From the NCBI GenBank assembly GCA_036703315.1, contig DATNPH010000055.1, forward strand, positions 1-64,000: DNA of 64,000 nucleotides, written 5' to 3'. Source of the stretch: DATNPH01 sp036703315 (GTDB taxonomy: Bacteria > Cyanobacteriota > Cyanobacteriia > Cyanobacteriales > Coleofasciculaceae). Positions 1-10,600 of this stretch are shown here, one piece after another (the stretch's first letter is position 1; each line of letters begins with the position of its first letter). A model generated the notes under the pieces. It saw only the letters and a program-made list of their open reading frames with translations. It searched no databases and was not told the DNA's origin. Both the position numbers and the translations under genes were made by a program.

Positions 1-675
1 GATACGTGCGCCCACCGCGGTAAAGCGTTCTGGTTGTTTGAGGAACGTAACAACTTCTTGCAGTTCTTCTTTAGCTTCTTCAATTCCGGCAACATCATTG
101 AACATCACGCCGGTTTTCGCTTCCATCTGGAACCGAGCACGGGATTTACCAAAATTTAAAGCTTGACCCGAACTACTAGCAGAGCGACGCAGGATCATCA
201 TTAATCCTGCCAACAACAATAAGAGCAAAAATAAGTTCGCAACCAGCCCTAAGGCAGCTGAGTTATCAGCAGTGGGTTGAACATCAACTTCTACTTTCTT
301 TTCGCGGAGTTTTTCAATCAACTCCGAATTCTGCTCTAGCAGATTTACTTCTTGGGCTGTTTCACCTTCTTTGCGCCCTCTCAGGGTAACTTTGGCAGTT
401 CTTGTTGCCGGGTCAATCTGTACTTTAGTAACTTCTCCCTCATCAACTTTTTGCAACAGCTGCCCATAACTCAGAGGTTTTTGCTGTGACTGCTGGGCTT
501 GAACTGGGGTACCCAGCACAACCCCTTGAAAAATAAGCAAACTGGCGGCAAGACGCCAGAACTTTTGCGGCACCACCTTTTGCTTTGAAACACGCTCGTG
601 CCTTACCTGTTTATTGGGCGAACCGCTTGTCGCTCTGTATTCCATCCATGCTCTCATCCAGGAACTGTTCCTCAT
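1..675 (-). CDS. ftsH: ATP-dependent zinc metalloprotease FtsH (N-terminal part, cut by the window edge)
   Basis: Membrane-bound AAA+ protease of quality control; in cyanobacteria FtsH enzymes also turn over photosystem proteins. Only the first 225 residues are in the window. An N-terminal hydrophobic segment (about residues 35-55) is followed by the FtsH extracellular domain, a second Leu-rich membrane segment, and the start of the AAA module with FNDVAGIEEAKEELQEVV and FLKQPERFTAVGA, which are diagnostic. The ATPase motifs and HEXXH site lie beyond position 1. The start ATG at 675-673 has AAGGA seven bases upstream on the coding strand. The gene is divergent from the FMN reductase. Confidence 0.93.
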   Translation of the reverse strand, partial: MRNSSWMRAWMEYRATSGSPNKQVRHERVSKQKVVPQKFWRLAASLLIFQGVVLGTPVQAQQSQQKPLSYGQLLQKVDEGEVTKVQIDPATRTAKVTLRGRKEGETAQEVNLLEQNSELIEKLREKKVEVDVQPTADNSAALGLVANLFLLLLLLAGLMMILRRSASSSGQALNFGKSRARFQMEAKTGVMFNDVAGIEEAKEELQEVVTFLKQPERFTAVGARI

Positions 676-986
676 CAGAATTTCCTTGTGCGTCCTGCCT
701 TAATTCAACCCCTTGTAAAGCGCATTACACGGAGTTGAAATATCTTTACTAATTTCTAGTTTAACTTTCTCCATTCCTGCCGTATCTGCCTACAGTTCAC
801 AGCAGGAGGCAAGGGTTGACGAGGTTGAGCCTAAGTTGTTATCCTATATGTAGTCGTAATGACTTCGTTTAAGGGTATGAATTTTTATTCAATCTCCCTA
901 TAGAGGTTATTTAACAGAGCAGCTAGCTAGGCTGACGAAAAAATAAGCCCTGTATTTTTGATGTTTAAGTAGAGAGCGTTGGTTAT
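676..986. other. Divergent intergenic region between ftsH and the FMN reductase
   Basis: This AT-rich spacer of about 310 bases must hold the promoters of both flanking genes. No open reading frame, tRNA or strong hairpin was seen. No convincing -35/-10 pair could be chosen by eye. Confidence 0.6.
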
Positions 987-1532
987 ATGGTGAAAATTGT
1001 TGGAATTAGTGGTAGTTTGCGAGCTAACTCCTCTAGCTATCAAGCACTGGCTGTAGCAATCGGGCGAGTGCAAGCCTTAGGAGCTGAGGCGGAAATTCTT
1101 GACTTGCGTCAGATGCAACTACCCTTTTGTCATGGTGGTGATGACTATTCAGGCTACCCGGATGTCATTAAGTTGCAACAAACCGTTCTGGATGCTGATG
1201 GATTAATTCTCTCGACACCGGAATACCATGGCAGTGTCAGTGGTGTGCTGAAAAATGCTTTGGATTTGATGAGTTTTGACCAGCTCTCTGGTAAAGTTAC
1301 TGGTTTGATTAGTGTGTTGGGTGGTCAATCTAACAATAATGCTCTCAATGACCTAAGAGTGATCATGCGCTGGGTACATGCCTGGGTAATTCCAGAACAG
1401 GTTGCTATTGGTCAATCTTGGAAAGCGTTTGGTAAAGATGGCAAACTTCTAGATGAGAAACTCTCACAACGCTTTGACCAGTTTGCGGAGAGTCTGGTGG
1501 AAAATACTCGAAAGCTTCGAGGTGTGTTGTAG
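987..1532 (+). CDS. NADPH-dependent FMN reductase family protein
   Basis: Flavodoxin-fold oxidoreductase of the NAD(P)H:FMN/quinone reductase family, expected to be cytoplasmic and to bind FMN. The N-terminal strand and phosphate loop read KIVGISGSLRANSSS (residues 3-17), and the second flavin loop is STPEYHGSVSGVLKNALD (about residues 76-93). A Gly-rich stretch near residue 112 (VLGGQSNNNAL) closes the active site, as in this family. At 181 residues it has the usual length. It is monocistronic and followed directly by a strong hairpin terminator. Substrate (FMN, quinone, chromate or azo dye) cannot be told from sequence. Confidence 0.9.
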   Translation: MVKIVGISGSLRANSSSYQALAVAIGRVQALGAEAEILDLRQMQLPFCHGGDDYSGYPDVIKLQQTVLDADGLILSTPEYHGSVSGVLKNALDLMSFDQLSGKVTGLISVLGGQSNNNALNDLRVIMRWVHAWVIPEQVAIGQSWKAFGKDGKLLDEKLSQRFDQFAESLVENTRKLRGVL

Positions 1533-1548
1533 AAGTCAAACGTTCTAC

Positions 1549-1573
1549 GGACACGGCAATGCCGTGTCCTTTT
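1549..1573 (+). terminator. Rho-independent terminator after the FMN reductase gene
   Basis: A 9-bp perfect stem GGACACGGC / GCCGTGTCC with a three-base loop (AAT) is followed by TTTT, 16 bases after the stop codon. Confidence 0.8.
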
Positions 1574-1946
1574 GATTGTTAACAAGAAAGGCTCTTATGC
1601 AAAGGGCACAAGCAAGAAGGAAAAACCTTCTGCCTTCTTCCCAAGGCTTCTGGCGATGGATAAGGAGCAAGGGTCTAAATCCCCAACTTGTTTCAGTGGC
1701 TTTCTTTCAGGAGGGGTTCAATCCCATAAGAGAAAGAAACAAAAGACCCCTCTGCCTTCCCCCTTCTGCCTGTTGAATCTTTATTTTTCAACCTTTGTCT
1801 GGCCAACAGATCAAAGGATCTTGCCTGCCCAGTTTATGAGAAATTCGTGTAGAGCTGAAACAATATCAGTTTTTCATGAAAATATGTTGCGCACTCTTGA
1901 TCCCGTTGCTGAAGTATGCATGCGAAAGCTAAGCGTGTTGTAAGTC
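1574..1946. other. Intergenic region with degenerate short repeats
   Basis: This 373-base spacer contains repeated CTGCCTTC-like units (near 1628 and 1750), typical of cyanobacterial short repeats. Open frames here have repeat-like composition and were not accepted as genes. Confidence 0.5.
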
Positions 1947-2162
1947 ATGAAAACCATGCTAAACATCGGCGATTATGCACTCCATAAAACATCAGGACAG
2001 TTAGGTCAAGTTGTTGCTTATGGACACGAGATACATGACAGCGTTTATCTACCAACCCTCAAAGTAGAGGTAGTCGGTGACACAGGGGTCGATCAAAGGA
2101 CTTTTCTGGAAGATTTGTACAATCGATGGGTGCCGATAGAGAAAGACACGTCTAGCTCCTGA
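1947..2162 (+). CDS. Small conserved hypothetical protein, SH3-like
   Basis: A 71-residue protein of unknown function. It reads like a compact beta-barrel: alternating hydrophobic strands IGDYALHK, GQVVAYGH and LPTLKVEVVG, then a charged C-terminal tail. The opening (GDYALHKTSGQLGQVV) recalls the short SH3/KOW-like segment of CarD-type or FeoA-like domains, but this is only a resemblance. An in-frame ATG four codons downstream (1956) is an alternative start; neither has a strong ribosome site. Composition is protein-like, unlike the spacer before it. A cytoplasmic location is inferred from the absence of a signal or membrane segment. Confidence 0.6.
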   Translation: MKTMLNIGDYALHKTSGQLGQVVAYGHEIHDSVYLPTLKVEVVGDTGVDQRTFLEDLYNRWVPIEKDTSSS

Positions 2163-2572
2163 ACCTGTTGCGATCGCACTTTGTCGGGCAACTGTTAGGG
2201 CAATACTGCATCTTTATTTAACAATTAGCGATCGCTTTGATTACCTCACCTCCGGCAGGTTGCTGTAGCAGGGGAGGTATTTTTTCTTTGAAAGCTGTAT
2301 ATACAAACTCCAGGTCTGCTATCCTCGTTTTCCCAACCCACAAAAATTTCTAAAGACGCTCCGGCAGAACGTCTCTAGGGCTAGAAAAGAACAGGGGGCT
2401 AAATGAGCGGGTTTGTTATGATATCATCTCCGCTTGGTAAACCTTGATTAGACGGTCTATGAGCAAGGATGCAGCAGCATTATTGCACATATTGCACATA
2501 AAGATGACCTAGATGCTATTTTTCACCACTTCCAACTATTTCGAGCAACATGGGCATTGAAACAGATTTGAT
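2163..2572. other. Intergenic region with a possible terminator
   Basis: About 410 bases. It includes ACCTCC (2248-2253) facing GGAGGT (2273-2278), followed by a run of six T, a plausible weak terminator for the upstream small gene. A second hairpin, AGACG / CGTCT, lies near 2353-2374. A tandem ATTGCACAT repeat lies near 2481-2498. No gene was recognised. Confidence 0.45.
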
Positions 2573-4525
2573 ATGAAGCGACCTCCATCCCGCTACCGAT
2601 TTATCACGCTGATGTCAGTCATGAGTTTTGTGGCTGGAATTAGCTTCAGTGCTCTTCATACTCGCTATTGGGCATCGATTTCCCAGCCAATTTTGACCGG
2701 GATGCGCTCCAACGGGGAAAAGCTGCAAACTTCTACCCCAACTACAAAAGCCAATCTTTTAGTGACACCAACTGGCTGGCCGCGACTCTCGCCACTGCCT
2801 GCGGCTAAAGAGGTTTGGGAATGCGAAGTTATTGTTGTTGGTGGTTCCTTAGGGGGAGTGGCGGCGGCATCCCATGCTATGCAATCTGGAGCAAAAACTT
2901 GCTTAATCGAACTCAGCCCTTGGCTAGGGGGACAAATCAGCTCTCAAGGTGTGCCAGCCATAGATGAATCCCTGTTGATGCGCCAGTTGGACAATGATTC
3001 AGAGAGCTGGCTCCAGTTCAAGCAGTTGATCAAAGAGCAACCCGTCAAGCTTCCTACTTGGTCTAAAATCTCATCGCCCCAACGAGTTACTGATATCAAT
3101 AGCTGCTGGGTGGGTCGGCTCTGCTTTCCACCGAATGCCGGAGCCGCCGCTGCGAAAAAACTGCTCCAGACTTCATCCCAAAAGGCTCCTGGTAGTCGAT
3201 GGGAAACCTCGATCGCCTTCAAAGGAGCAGAATTTGATAGCACAGGTAAGCAGATTACAGCAATCTACGCAGTGCGACGCAAACCACTCAACTCCAACTA
3301 TCTACCCAAAGGCCGCCTCTCTCAAGAGTTAGCTGACTGGCATTCCTGGTCTAGCAATGCGGAATTTGAGAAAGTGCCTTTGCGTCTGCAAGCGCCAGCG
3401 AATGGGCGACTGATAGTGATTGATGCTACAGATACTGGTGAGTTGGTGGGGTGGGCGGGTATTCCGCATCGCTTGGGGTCTGAATCTCGTGCCACAACGG
3501 GTGAAACCCATGCGCCTCCTCAAGACAATCCAGAATGTACCCAAGCGTTCACCTTTCCCTTCATGTTAGCTATTCGAGATGATCGAGGAGCCAGTCGTGC
3601 TCAGCTAGCTCGCCTCCAACCTGGATTCTCAAGAGCGGAGCATCGGAGAGAGTACTCTCTGGAGGGGTTTCCTATGTTCAGCGGTAAGAGCTTTTTTAAC
3701 TATCGACGTGTTGTCAGTCTCATCCGCAACAACCCATTCATCGCCACTCCCTCTCCTGGAGACATAACTCTAGTCAACTGGAATCGAGGTAACGACTGGA
3801 ACTGGATGAATCCGGCACTGATTATGACCTCGCAACAGCTCGCCTCCTCTGGACAACGTCAGAATTGGTCGGGGGGACTTGCCTTGGGTGCGCTCAAGGA
3901 CGCTGAAAATCATGCGTTGCTGTTTTCAGAATGGTTAATTCAAACCCAATCTCAGCGCAGTTTTCCTCTGACCCATTTAGCGGGAACCGAGTCAATGATG
4001 GGCACAGCTTCAGGGTTGAGCATGATGCCTTATATCCGGGAGGGGCGACGGATTTTGGGACGAAAAGCCTATGGACAGACTGACTTTATGATCCGAGAGG
4101 CAGATATAAGGAAGGATATGTCCGGTGGACGTGACTTCAAGGCAACGGCTGTAGCGGTGACACACTATAGCATCGACTTACATGGATGTCGCTATCGCAA
4201 TTGGGAACCGTCTAATTCTGCTCAAAGTGCACCTGCTAAAGAATTTGATGTCCGACCCACTGTTATTCCGTTGGAGAGCTTGATTCCCCAAAAAATTGAC
4301 AACCTGCTGATCGGTGGTAAAGGTATTGCCGTCACTCATATCGTCAATTCTGTTACTCGTGTCCACTACAGTGAGTGGAACATCGGTGCGGCGGCAGGGG
4401 CAACCGCAGGCTGGCTCCTTTCTCAAAATAAACCCGATTTGATTGCAGCAGCGATCGCGCCGCGAAAACTGATGCCACAATTACAACAACACTTGAGAAA
4501 ACAGGGGCTGCGTCCAGAGTGGTAA
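2573..4525 (+). CDS. Membrane-anchored FAD-dependent oxidoreductase
   Basis: FAD-binding protein of the FAD_oxidored (PF12831-like) group. An N-terminal membrane anchor or uncleaved signal covers about residues 9-30. The dinucleotide-binding strand VIVVGGSLGGVAAASHA spans residues 86-102, and its end is TCLIELSPWLGGQISSQG, the usual Glu that binds the ribose followed by the GGQ flavin loop. A C-terminal FAD contact is LIGGKGIAVTHIVNSVTRVH. The 650 residues fit the family. The anchor suggests the catalytic part faces the periplasm or lumen. Substrate is unknown. The 116-base gap before the exported haemagglutinin-like gene allows co-transcription but does not prove it. Confidence 0.85.
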   Translation: MKRPPSRYRFITLMSVMSFVAGISFSALHTRYWASISQPILTGMRSNGEKLQTSTPTTKANLLVTPTGWPRLSPLPAAKEVWECEVIVVGGSLGGVAAASHAMQSGAKTCLIELSPWLGGQISSQGVPAIDESLLMRQLDNDSESWLQFKQLIKEQPVKLPTWSKISSPQRVTDINSCWVGRLCFPPNAGAAAAKKLLQTSSQKAPGSRWETSIAFKGAEFDSTGKQITAIYAVRRKPLNSNYLPKGRLSQELADWHSWSSNAEFEKVPLRLQAPANGRLIVIDATDTGELVGWAGIPHRLGSESRATTGETHAPPQDNPECTQAFTFPFMLAIRDDRGASRAQLARLQPGFSRAEHRREYSLEGFPMFSGKSFFNYRRVVSLIRNNPFIATPSPGDITLVNWNRGNDWNWMNPALIMTSQQLASSGQRQNWSGGLALGALKDAENHALLFSEWLIQTQSQRSFPLTHLAGTESMMGTASGLSMMPYIREGRRILGRKAYGQTDFMIREADIRKDMSGGRDFKATAVAVTHYSIDLHGCRYRNWEPSNSAQSAPAKEFDVRPTVIPLESLIPQKIDNLLIGGKGIAVTHIVNSVTRVHYSEWNIGAAAGATAGWLLSQNKPDLIAAAIAPRKLMPQLQQHLRKQGLRPEW

Positions 4526-4641
4526 TCTCTGCCTTGGGTACTTTAAATTTTTATGCCGTTTGGTCGGGGTGATCCTTGATAAATGTAATACTCCATGTGA
4601 TAGTCGCCTATCTATTTGACGGCTAAAGGGGCGAGCTGTTC

Positions 4642-7600
4642 ATGAAACCTGCCCGATCGCACAAGTCGTGGTTATTGTTCAATATGTCCCTTAGCGGGAT
4701 GATTCGCCTGGGGATAGCTAGCTCCTTAACAGCTTCTTGGCTAGCGTTTCACGCGGCTTCCACTGCGATCGCTCAACCCATTACGCCAGCACCCGATGGC
4801 ACTGGCACGATTGTCACCCCTGAGGGCAACCGTTTCAATATCTACGGGGGCACCCTTTCTAAAGATGGGGCAAATCTGTTCCAGAGTTTCCAGCAGTTTG
4901 GACTGGAGGCTGATCAGATTGCTAACTTTCTCTCAAATCCTTCAATTCGCAATATCTTAGGGCGTGTGGTTGGCGGTGACGCTTCCGTGATCAACGGTCT
5001 AATTCAGGTGACTGGAGGCAATTCCAACTTATTCTTGATCAACCCTGCTGGAATAGTGTTTGGGGCAGGTGCCAGTCTGAATGTCCCAGCCGATTTCACC
5101 GCTACAACTGCCACAGGTATAGGCTTTGGTGACAAGAATTGGTTCAATGCCTTCGGTAACAATCACTACGAAACCTTAGTTGGTAGCCCCAGTCAATTTG
5201 CCTTTGATAATGCACAATCTGGAATAATTGTCAACTCCGGAAATTTAGCCGTACTCAAGGGGCAGAATTTAACCTTACTTGGCAGCAGCGTGGTTAATAC
5301 TGGGCAACTAAGCGCACCATCGGGAACGATCACGATCGCTGCTATACCCAGAGAGAATCGGGTCAAGATTAGTCAAACTGGACACCTGCTGAGTTTAGAG
5401 GTTGCCCCACCTCGTGATCAGGCTGGGCAGCTACTGCCAGTTACCCCTCGAGATTTGCCAACGCTGCTGACAGGAGTTGCTGGCACTGTGGAAACAGGAC
5501 TTAGGGTTTCCCAAGCTAATACTGTACAGCTGAAGAATTCTGGTATCACTATTCCAGCTGAGGCAGGAGTTGCTTTAGCCTCTGGCACTCTCAACACCTC
5601 TGGTGAAACTGGGGGTAGCGTGAATATTTTGGGCGACAAAGTTGGACTTGTTAGCACCAACATTAATGCCTCTGGCACCTTAGGCGGTGGCACTGTACTC
5701 ATTGGCGGCGATTTTCAAGGAAGGGGTACGGTACCGAATGCCGTACAAACATTTGTCAGCAGTGATTCGATAATTAATGCCGATGCCCTGAGTCAAGGCA
5801 ACGGTGGTAACATCATCGTTTGGTCTGACCAAACTACTGAATTTTTCGGCAATATCAGTGCCCGTGGTGGTAGCTTTTCAGGGGATGGCGGTAGGGTTGA
5901 AGTTTCAAGTAAGCAATCCCTGAACTACTTTGGGACAGCGGATTTGCTCTCTTCCAATGGGCAAAAAGGGTCACTGCTGCTAGACCCAAAATTTATCATC
6001 ATTACTCCAGGTATCACCGTCCCGGTGTTAGGGAACATCCTGTTTACCGATAATCTGGCAGGCACCTCACAAATCTCCGGTTTGAATCTGGCAGCAGCGA
6101 TTAACCGAGCTAATGTAACGCTGCAAGCCAATACGGACATCGTAATCAGTGACAGGGTGGCAGCGATAGTTCCCGGTAATAGTCTCACATTACAGGCAGG
6201 ACGTTCGATTATCTTCAACCCAAATGCGGCGATTTCATTAAATCGTGGTGCTTTTACCGCCACGATTAATGACCCAAACGCCCTAGTAGCGAACCGTGAT
6301 CCAGGCGCAGCGCAATTTGTGATGAATCCGGGTTCCTCCATCACCAGCAACGGCGGTGCGGTAACCATTAACCGTGGCAACTTGGGTGGTTCGTTTGTGG
6401 GTGAGGTGTTTTTTAATGGCGGCAGTATTAACTCAGCTGCTGGCATCATCAGTATCACGGGTACAGGTAGAACCACTGGTGCTACTGGCATTTTGCTCGG
6501 TAACGGCAGCATACTACAATCGACCACTGGCGCTATCACATTGACAGGTACAGGTGGCACAGGGACAGTCGGTAATCACGGCATCCAAATCAGTGATGTT
6601 GGAACGAGAATCACCTCTGTTGATGGCACTATCAACCTGATTGGTACTGCCAATGGTACTGGAGATAACAACGATGGCATCATTGTTCAGAGCGGTGCCA
6701 CTATAAACTCAACGGGTATTGGCAACATTACCTTAAACGGTACAGGTGGAGCCGGAACGTTCTTTAATATCGGCATTATTCTCTATTCCAATAGTCCTGT
6801 TGTGCAAGCAACTGGCAATGGTAATGTCGTTTTTATAGGGAAGGGCGGTAATGGTACTGGCTATGCCAACTACGGTATTTATCTTGCGGATAATGCGATC
6901 GTCACAACAGCCGGTAATGGTACCCTTACGTTCAACGGCACGGGTGGGACAGGCACAGACTTTAATATCGGCATCATCGCTTTTGACACAGGTAGGATTA
7001 CCGCTGGCAATGGCAACATAAGCCTACTAGGTACAGGCAATGGCTCTGGCAACAGTGGCCAGGGAATTTATTTCACAAATAATGCCTTGATCTCCTCAAC
7101 TGGCAATGCGACTATTGCCCTCACCGGCATTCCTAACAGTAAGACGCCCCAAGGTATTAGTTTTATTGGTGCTAGCGGGATTACGGCTGGCAGTGGAGCA
7201 GTAACGCTGACAGCAGACGAAATGGATTTCGGCAACGCTAACACTATCAGTGGTAGCGGAACACTTTTGCTTCAGCCCTCTAGTACGAACCGACCTATTG
7301 TAATTGGTAGTCCTGTAAATGTCTCTGATGCGCTGACTCTGACTACAAGTGATTTGGCAGCCATCAAAAATGGCTTTAGTCTGATTACCATGGGTCGAGA
7401 TAGTAGTAGCGGCACAATTACTCTAGGGAGTAATACGACTTTCTCCGATCCTGTGACGTTGCGATCGCTTTCCATCGACACCAAAGGTTTTACCCTCACC
7501 GGAGCTGATAACGCTACAATTACCCTGCTAGCCAACCAAAATATCACAACTGGCGATATTACCAATCTTGGTGGTGCTGTTACGATTTCAGGCGCAAGTG

Positions 7601-10600
7601 TAACAGCTGGCAATATCAATACAAGTGATTCCAGTTCCAGAAAGGCAGGCAATGTCAATTTAACTGCAACTGGAGGAAACCTACTTGTTGGGAACATCAC
7701 TACGGCTGCTGATACTAAGTTTATTGACGCTGGTTTTGTAACGTTGTTGGCTCCAAGCGGCTCAGTGACGGCAGGAAGTATCAATGCCAGTGCCTTTATT
7801 GCGGGTTTTTTCAGTGGTAATGGCGGTGATGTAAAAGTATCCGCAGGCGGTGATATTAAACTCACTACCCTTAACGCTCTGAGTGGTGCTGGATTTGGAG
7901 GACGGATCGATCTCGCCAGTACCAGTGGTTCTATCAGTACAGGTGACCTAGCGTCCCTTTCTTATGCTAATGGTGGAGGTCGCGATATTACTCTCACGGC
8001 TAACAACGGTAGCATCACCACGGGCAACATCGACGCTTATGGCAACTTCACTAACGTTGGCGGACAGGTTACTCTCAAGACGACCACGGGCAACATTAGT
8101 ACTGGCAATATCACGACTGATAATAACCCGATCAACCTGAATGGTTCCGTTGTTCTAAATAGGAATATCTCCGTCAGCAACCGAAAATCATCGGGGAATA
8201 TCATCTTTACGGCTCCAGTAAACGGTAACTATGACTTAACCCTAGAGGCTGGCTCAGGCAATATTACCTTCAATGGTGCCGTGGGAAATAACACAGCTTT
8301 AGGTTCTCTGACAGCTAACAGTATCGCAGCAACTAACTTCAATAGCAGCATCAATGCAGCCAGTCTGACTACTAATGCGGGTGGAACAACTCAACTCAAT
8401 GGTAATGTCACGACAACCGGAGCATTAGGTCAAACCTATAACGACAATGTCACAATCTTTGGCAATGTCAGCTTGACGGGTGATGAGATTAACTTCGCTG
8501 ATAAAGTGTCTGGTTCGGGTAATTTAATCTTGCAGCCATTCACGGCTAATCAAGCGATCGCTATTGGAGGTACGACAGATACCGGCACTAGCACGTTGAA
8601 TCTACTAGCCAATGACATCACTGCTTTGCAAAATGGATTTAGCTCTATTACTGTTGGACGCTCTAACAGCAGTGGTGCAATTACTCTGGCTGGTAATACC
8701 CTGTTCTATGACCCACTAACAATCCGAGGCAGCTCAATTACTACCAAGGGTTTTACCCTCACTGGAGCCGACAACACTACAATTAGCCTGCTAGCTAACC
8801 AAGACATCACCACTGGGAATATTATCAATCCGGGTCGAGCAATTAACCTAAATAGTTCATCGGGTAAGATTGACACCAGTTCGGGGACGCTTAGCACTAG
8901 CTTTACTCCATCAACGCCTAACCCTGGCATCATCACTGGCAATGGAGCCAACATCACACTCTCAGGTACAAGTATCACGGCTGGTAATATCGATACTTCT
9001 GTACTAGCAGGCAACTTCCAGAACGCAGGCAATGTTTCCCTAACGGCTAGCTCTGGCAATATCAGTGCTAACCAAATCAATGCCCAAGCTTTCAGTTACT
9101 TCGGCTTTATTGGCAATGGTGGTGAGCTTATCTTAAATGCTCCCCAGGGTAATATCAGTGTGACTAACTCGGTTTTATCCGGTGCCTTTGTGAATGGGAC
9201 AGGTGATAGAGCGGGAAATGGAGGAAATATCACTTTAAACGCTCCCAATGGCTCGATCGCGCTCTCTACAATTGACTCCCATACTCAACTATTCAATCCT
9301 GGTACAGCGGGAAATGGTGGGGATATCTCCTTAACTGCCAGCAACACTATCACCACTGGCATCATCAATTCCAGTGCTGCCGTCGGCAATGGTGGCGATG
9401 TCACCCTAGATCCCAAAAGTGACATTCAGGTGAGCTATATCAATGCCCAAGGTGGTAACAGCGGCAGAGGCGGCAAGGTAGACATCACAACCCAACGATT
9501 CTTCCGAGCTACAGACAGTTTTACAGACCGTAACAGCCTACTATCGAGCATCTCTACCGCCGGCGGAAACGGCGGCGGAGACATCATTATCCGGCACGGT
9601 GGGAGAGGCGCAGTTCCCTTTAATGTGGGTGATGCCAGCCGCAACGGTACACGGGGTGCGATCGCTACAGGTAGCTCCACGATTGCCCCTTCCCAATCTT
9701 TTCCCTCATCCTACACACAAGGCAACATTCAGATTATTACTAATCCTAGTAATGTTGACCAGAACCGGAATCCTACGAATCCTATAAGTCCCACGAATCC
9801 TATAAGTCCCACGAATCCTACTACTCCTACTGACCCGCCTACAAATTCCACTGATCAACCGACGGATACCACTGATACTAGTAAAAAACCCTCTACCCCC
9901 CCACCCTCAGTTTCCAACGCACCTACCTCCTCCACACCAACCGCTAACACCAACGTCGGGGGACTGGAGCAACGTTTTACAGGTACATTTGAGAACTATT
10001 TAGGCATTAGCAATGCCCCCATTGTCACTCTGGAGCAAGCCCAGACTTCCCTGCGCCAGGTAGAAAAACTCACTGGACTCAAACCCGCCTTCATCTATGC
10101 CTTCTTCAAACCGCAAACCTCTGAATCCTTAGATGGGCAGCCCACTAAGCAAACAGAAACTCTCTGGCAGTTTAATCCTTCTGGCTTCACTTCTAGCGCC
10201 GAGCAATTGATACCCCAACAACAAGCTCAGGCGACTGATCGGCTGGAGCTGATAGTGGTGACCTCATCTGGAACAATCATTCGACGGCAAGTGGAGGTGA
10301 CCCGCCGACAAGTCCTCGCTAGCGTTCAAGCACTACGCAGCACAGTCACCAATGCCCGACGCCCCACCGCCTATCTAGCCTCAGCTCAGCAACTGTATCG
10401 CTGGCTAGTTGCACCGATTGAGGAGGATTTGCGATCGCAACAAATCAATAATCTTGCCTTCATCATGGACACAGGTTTGCGATCAGTTCCAATTGCCGCG
10501 CTCCATGATGGAAAAGGATTTATTGTGGAACGCTACAGCCTTAGCCTTATACCTAGTCTTTCGCTCACCAATACTCGCTATGTGGATTTGAGGAAGTCCT

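Noticed and set aside
1572..1943. Plus-strand open frame of 123 codons
   Set aside because: Its composition follows CTGCCTTC repeats and no protein pattern or ribosome site is present; it starts in the terminator of the previous gene.
5418..9680. Several minus-strand open frames inside the exoprotein gene
   Set aside because: They are antisense images of the Gly/Asn/Thr repeats; their Pro/Val/Leu-rich composition is an artefact.
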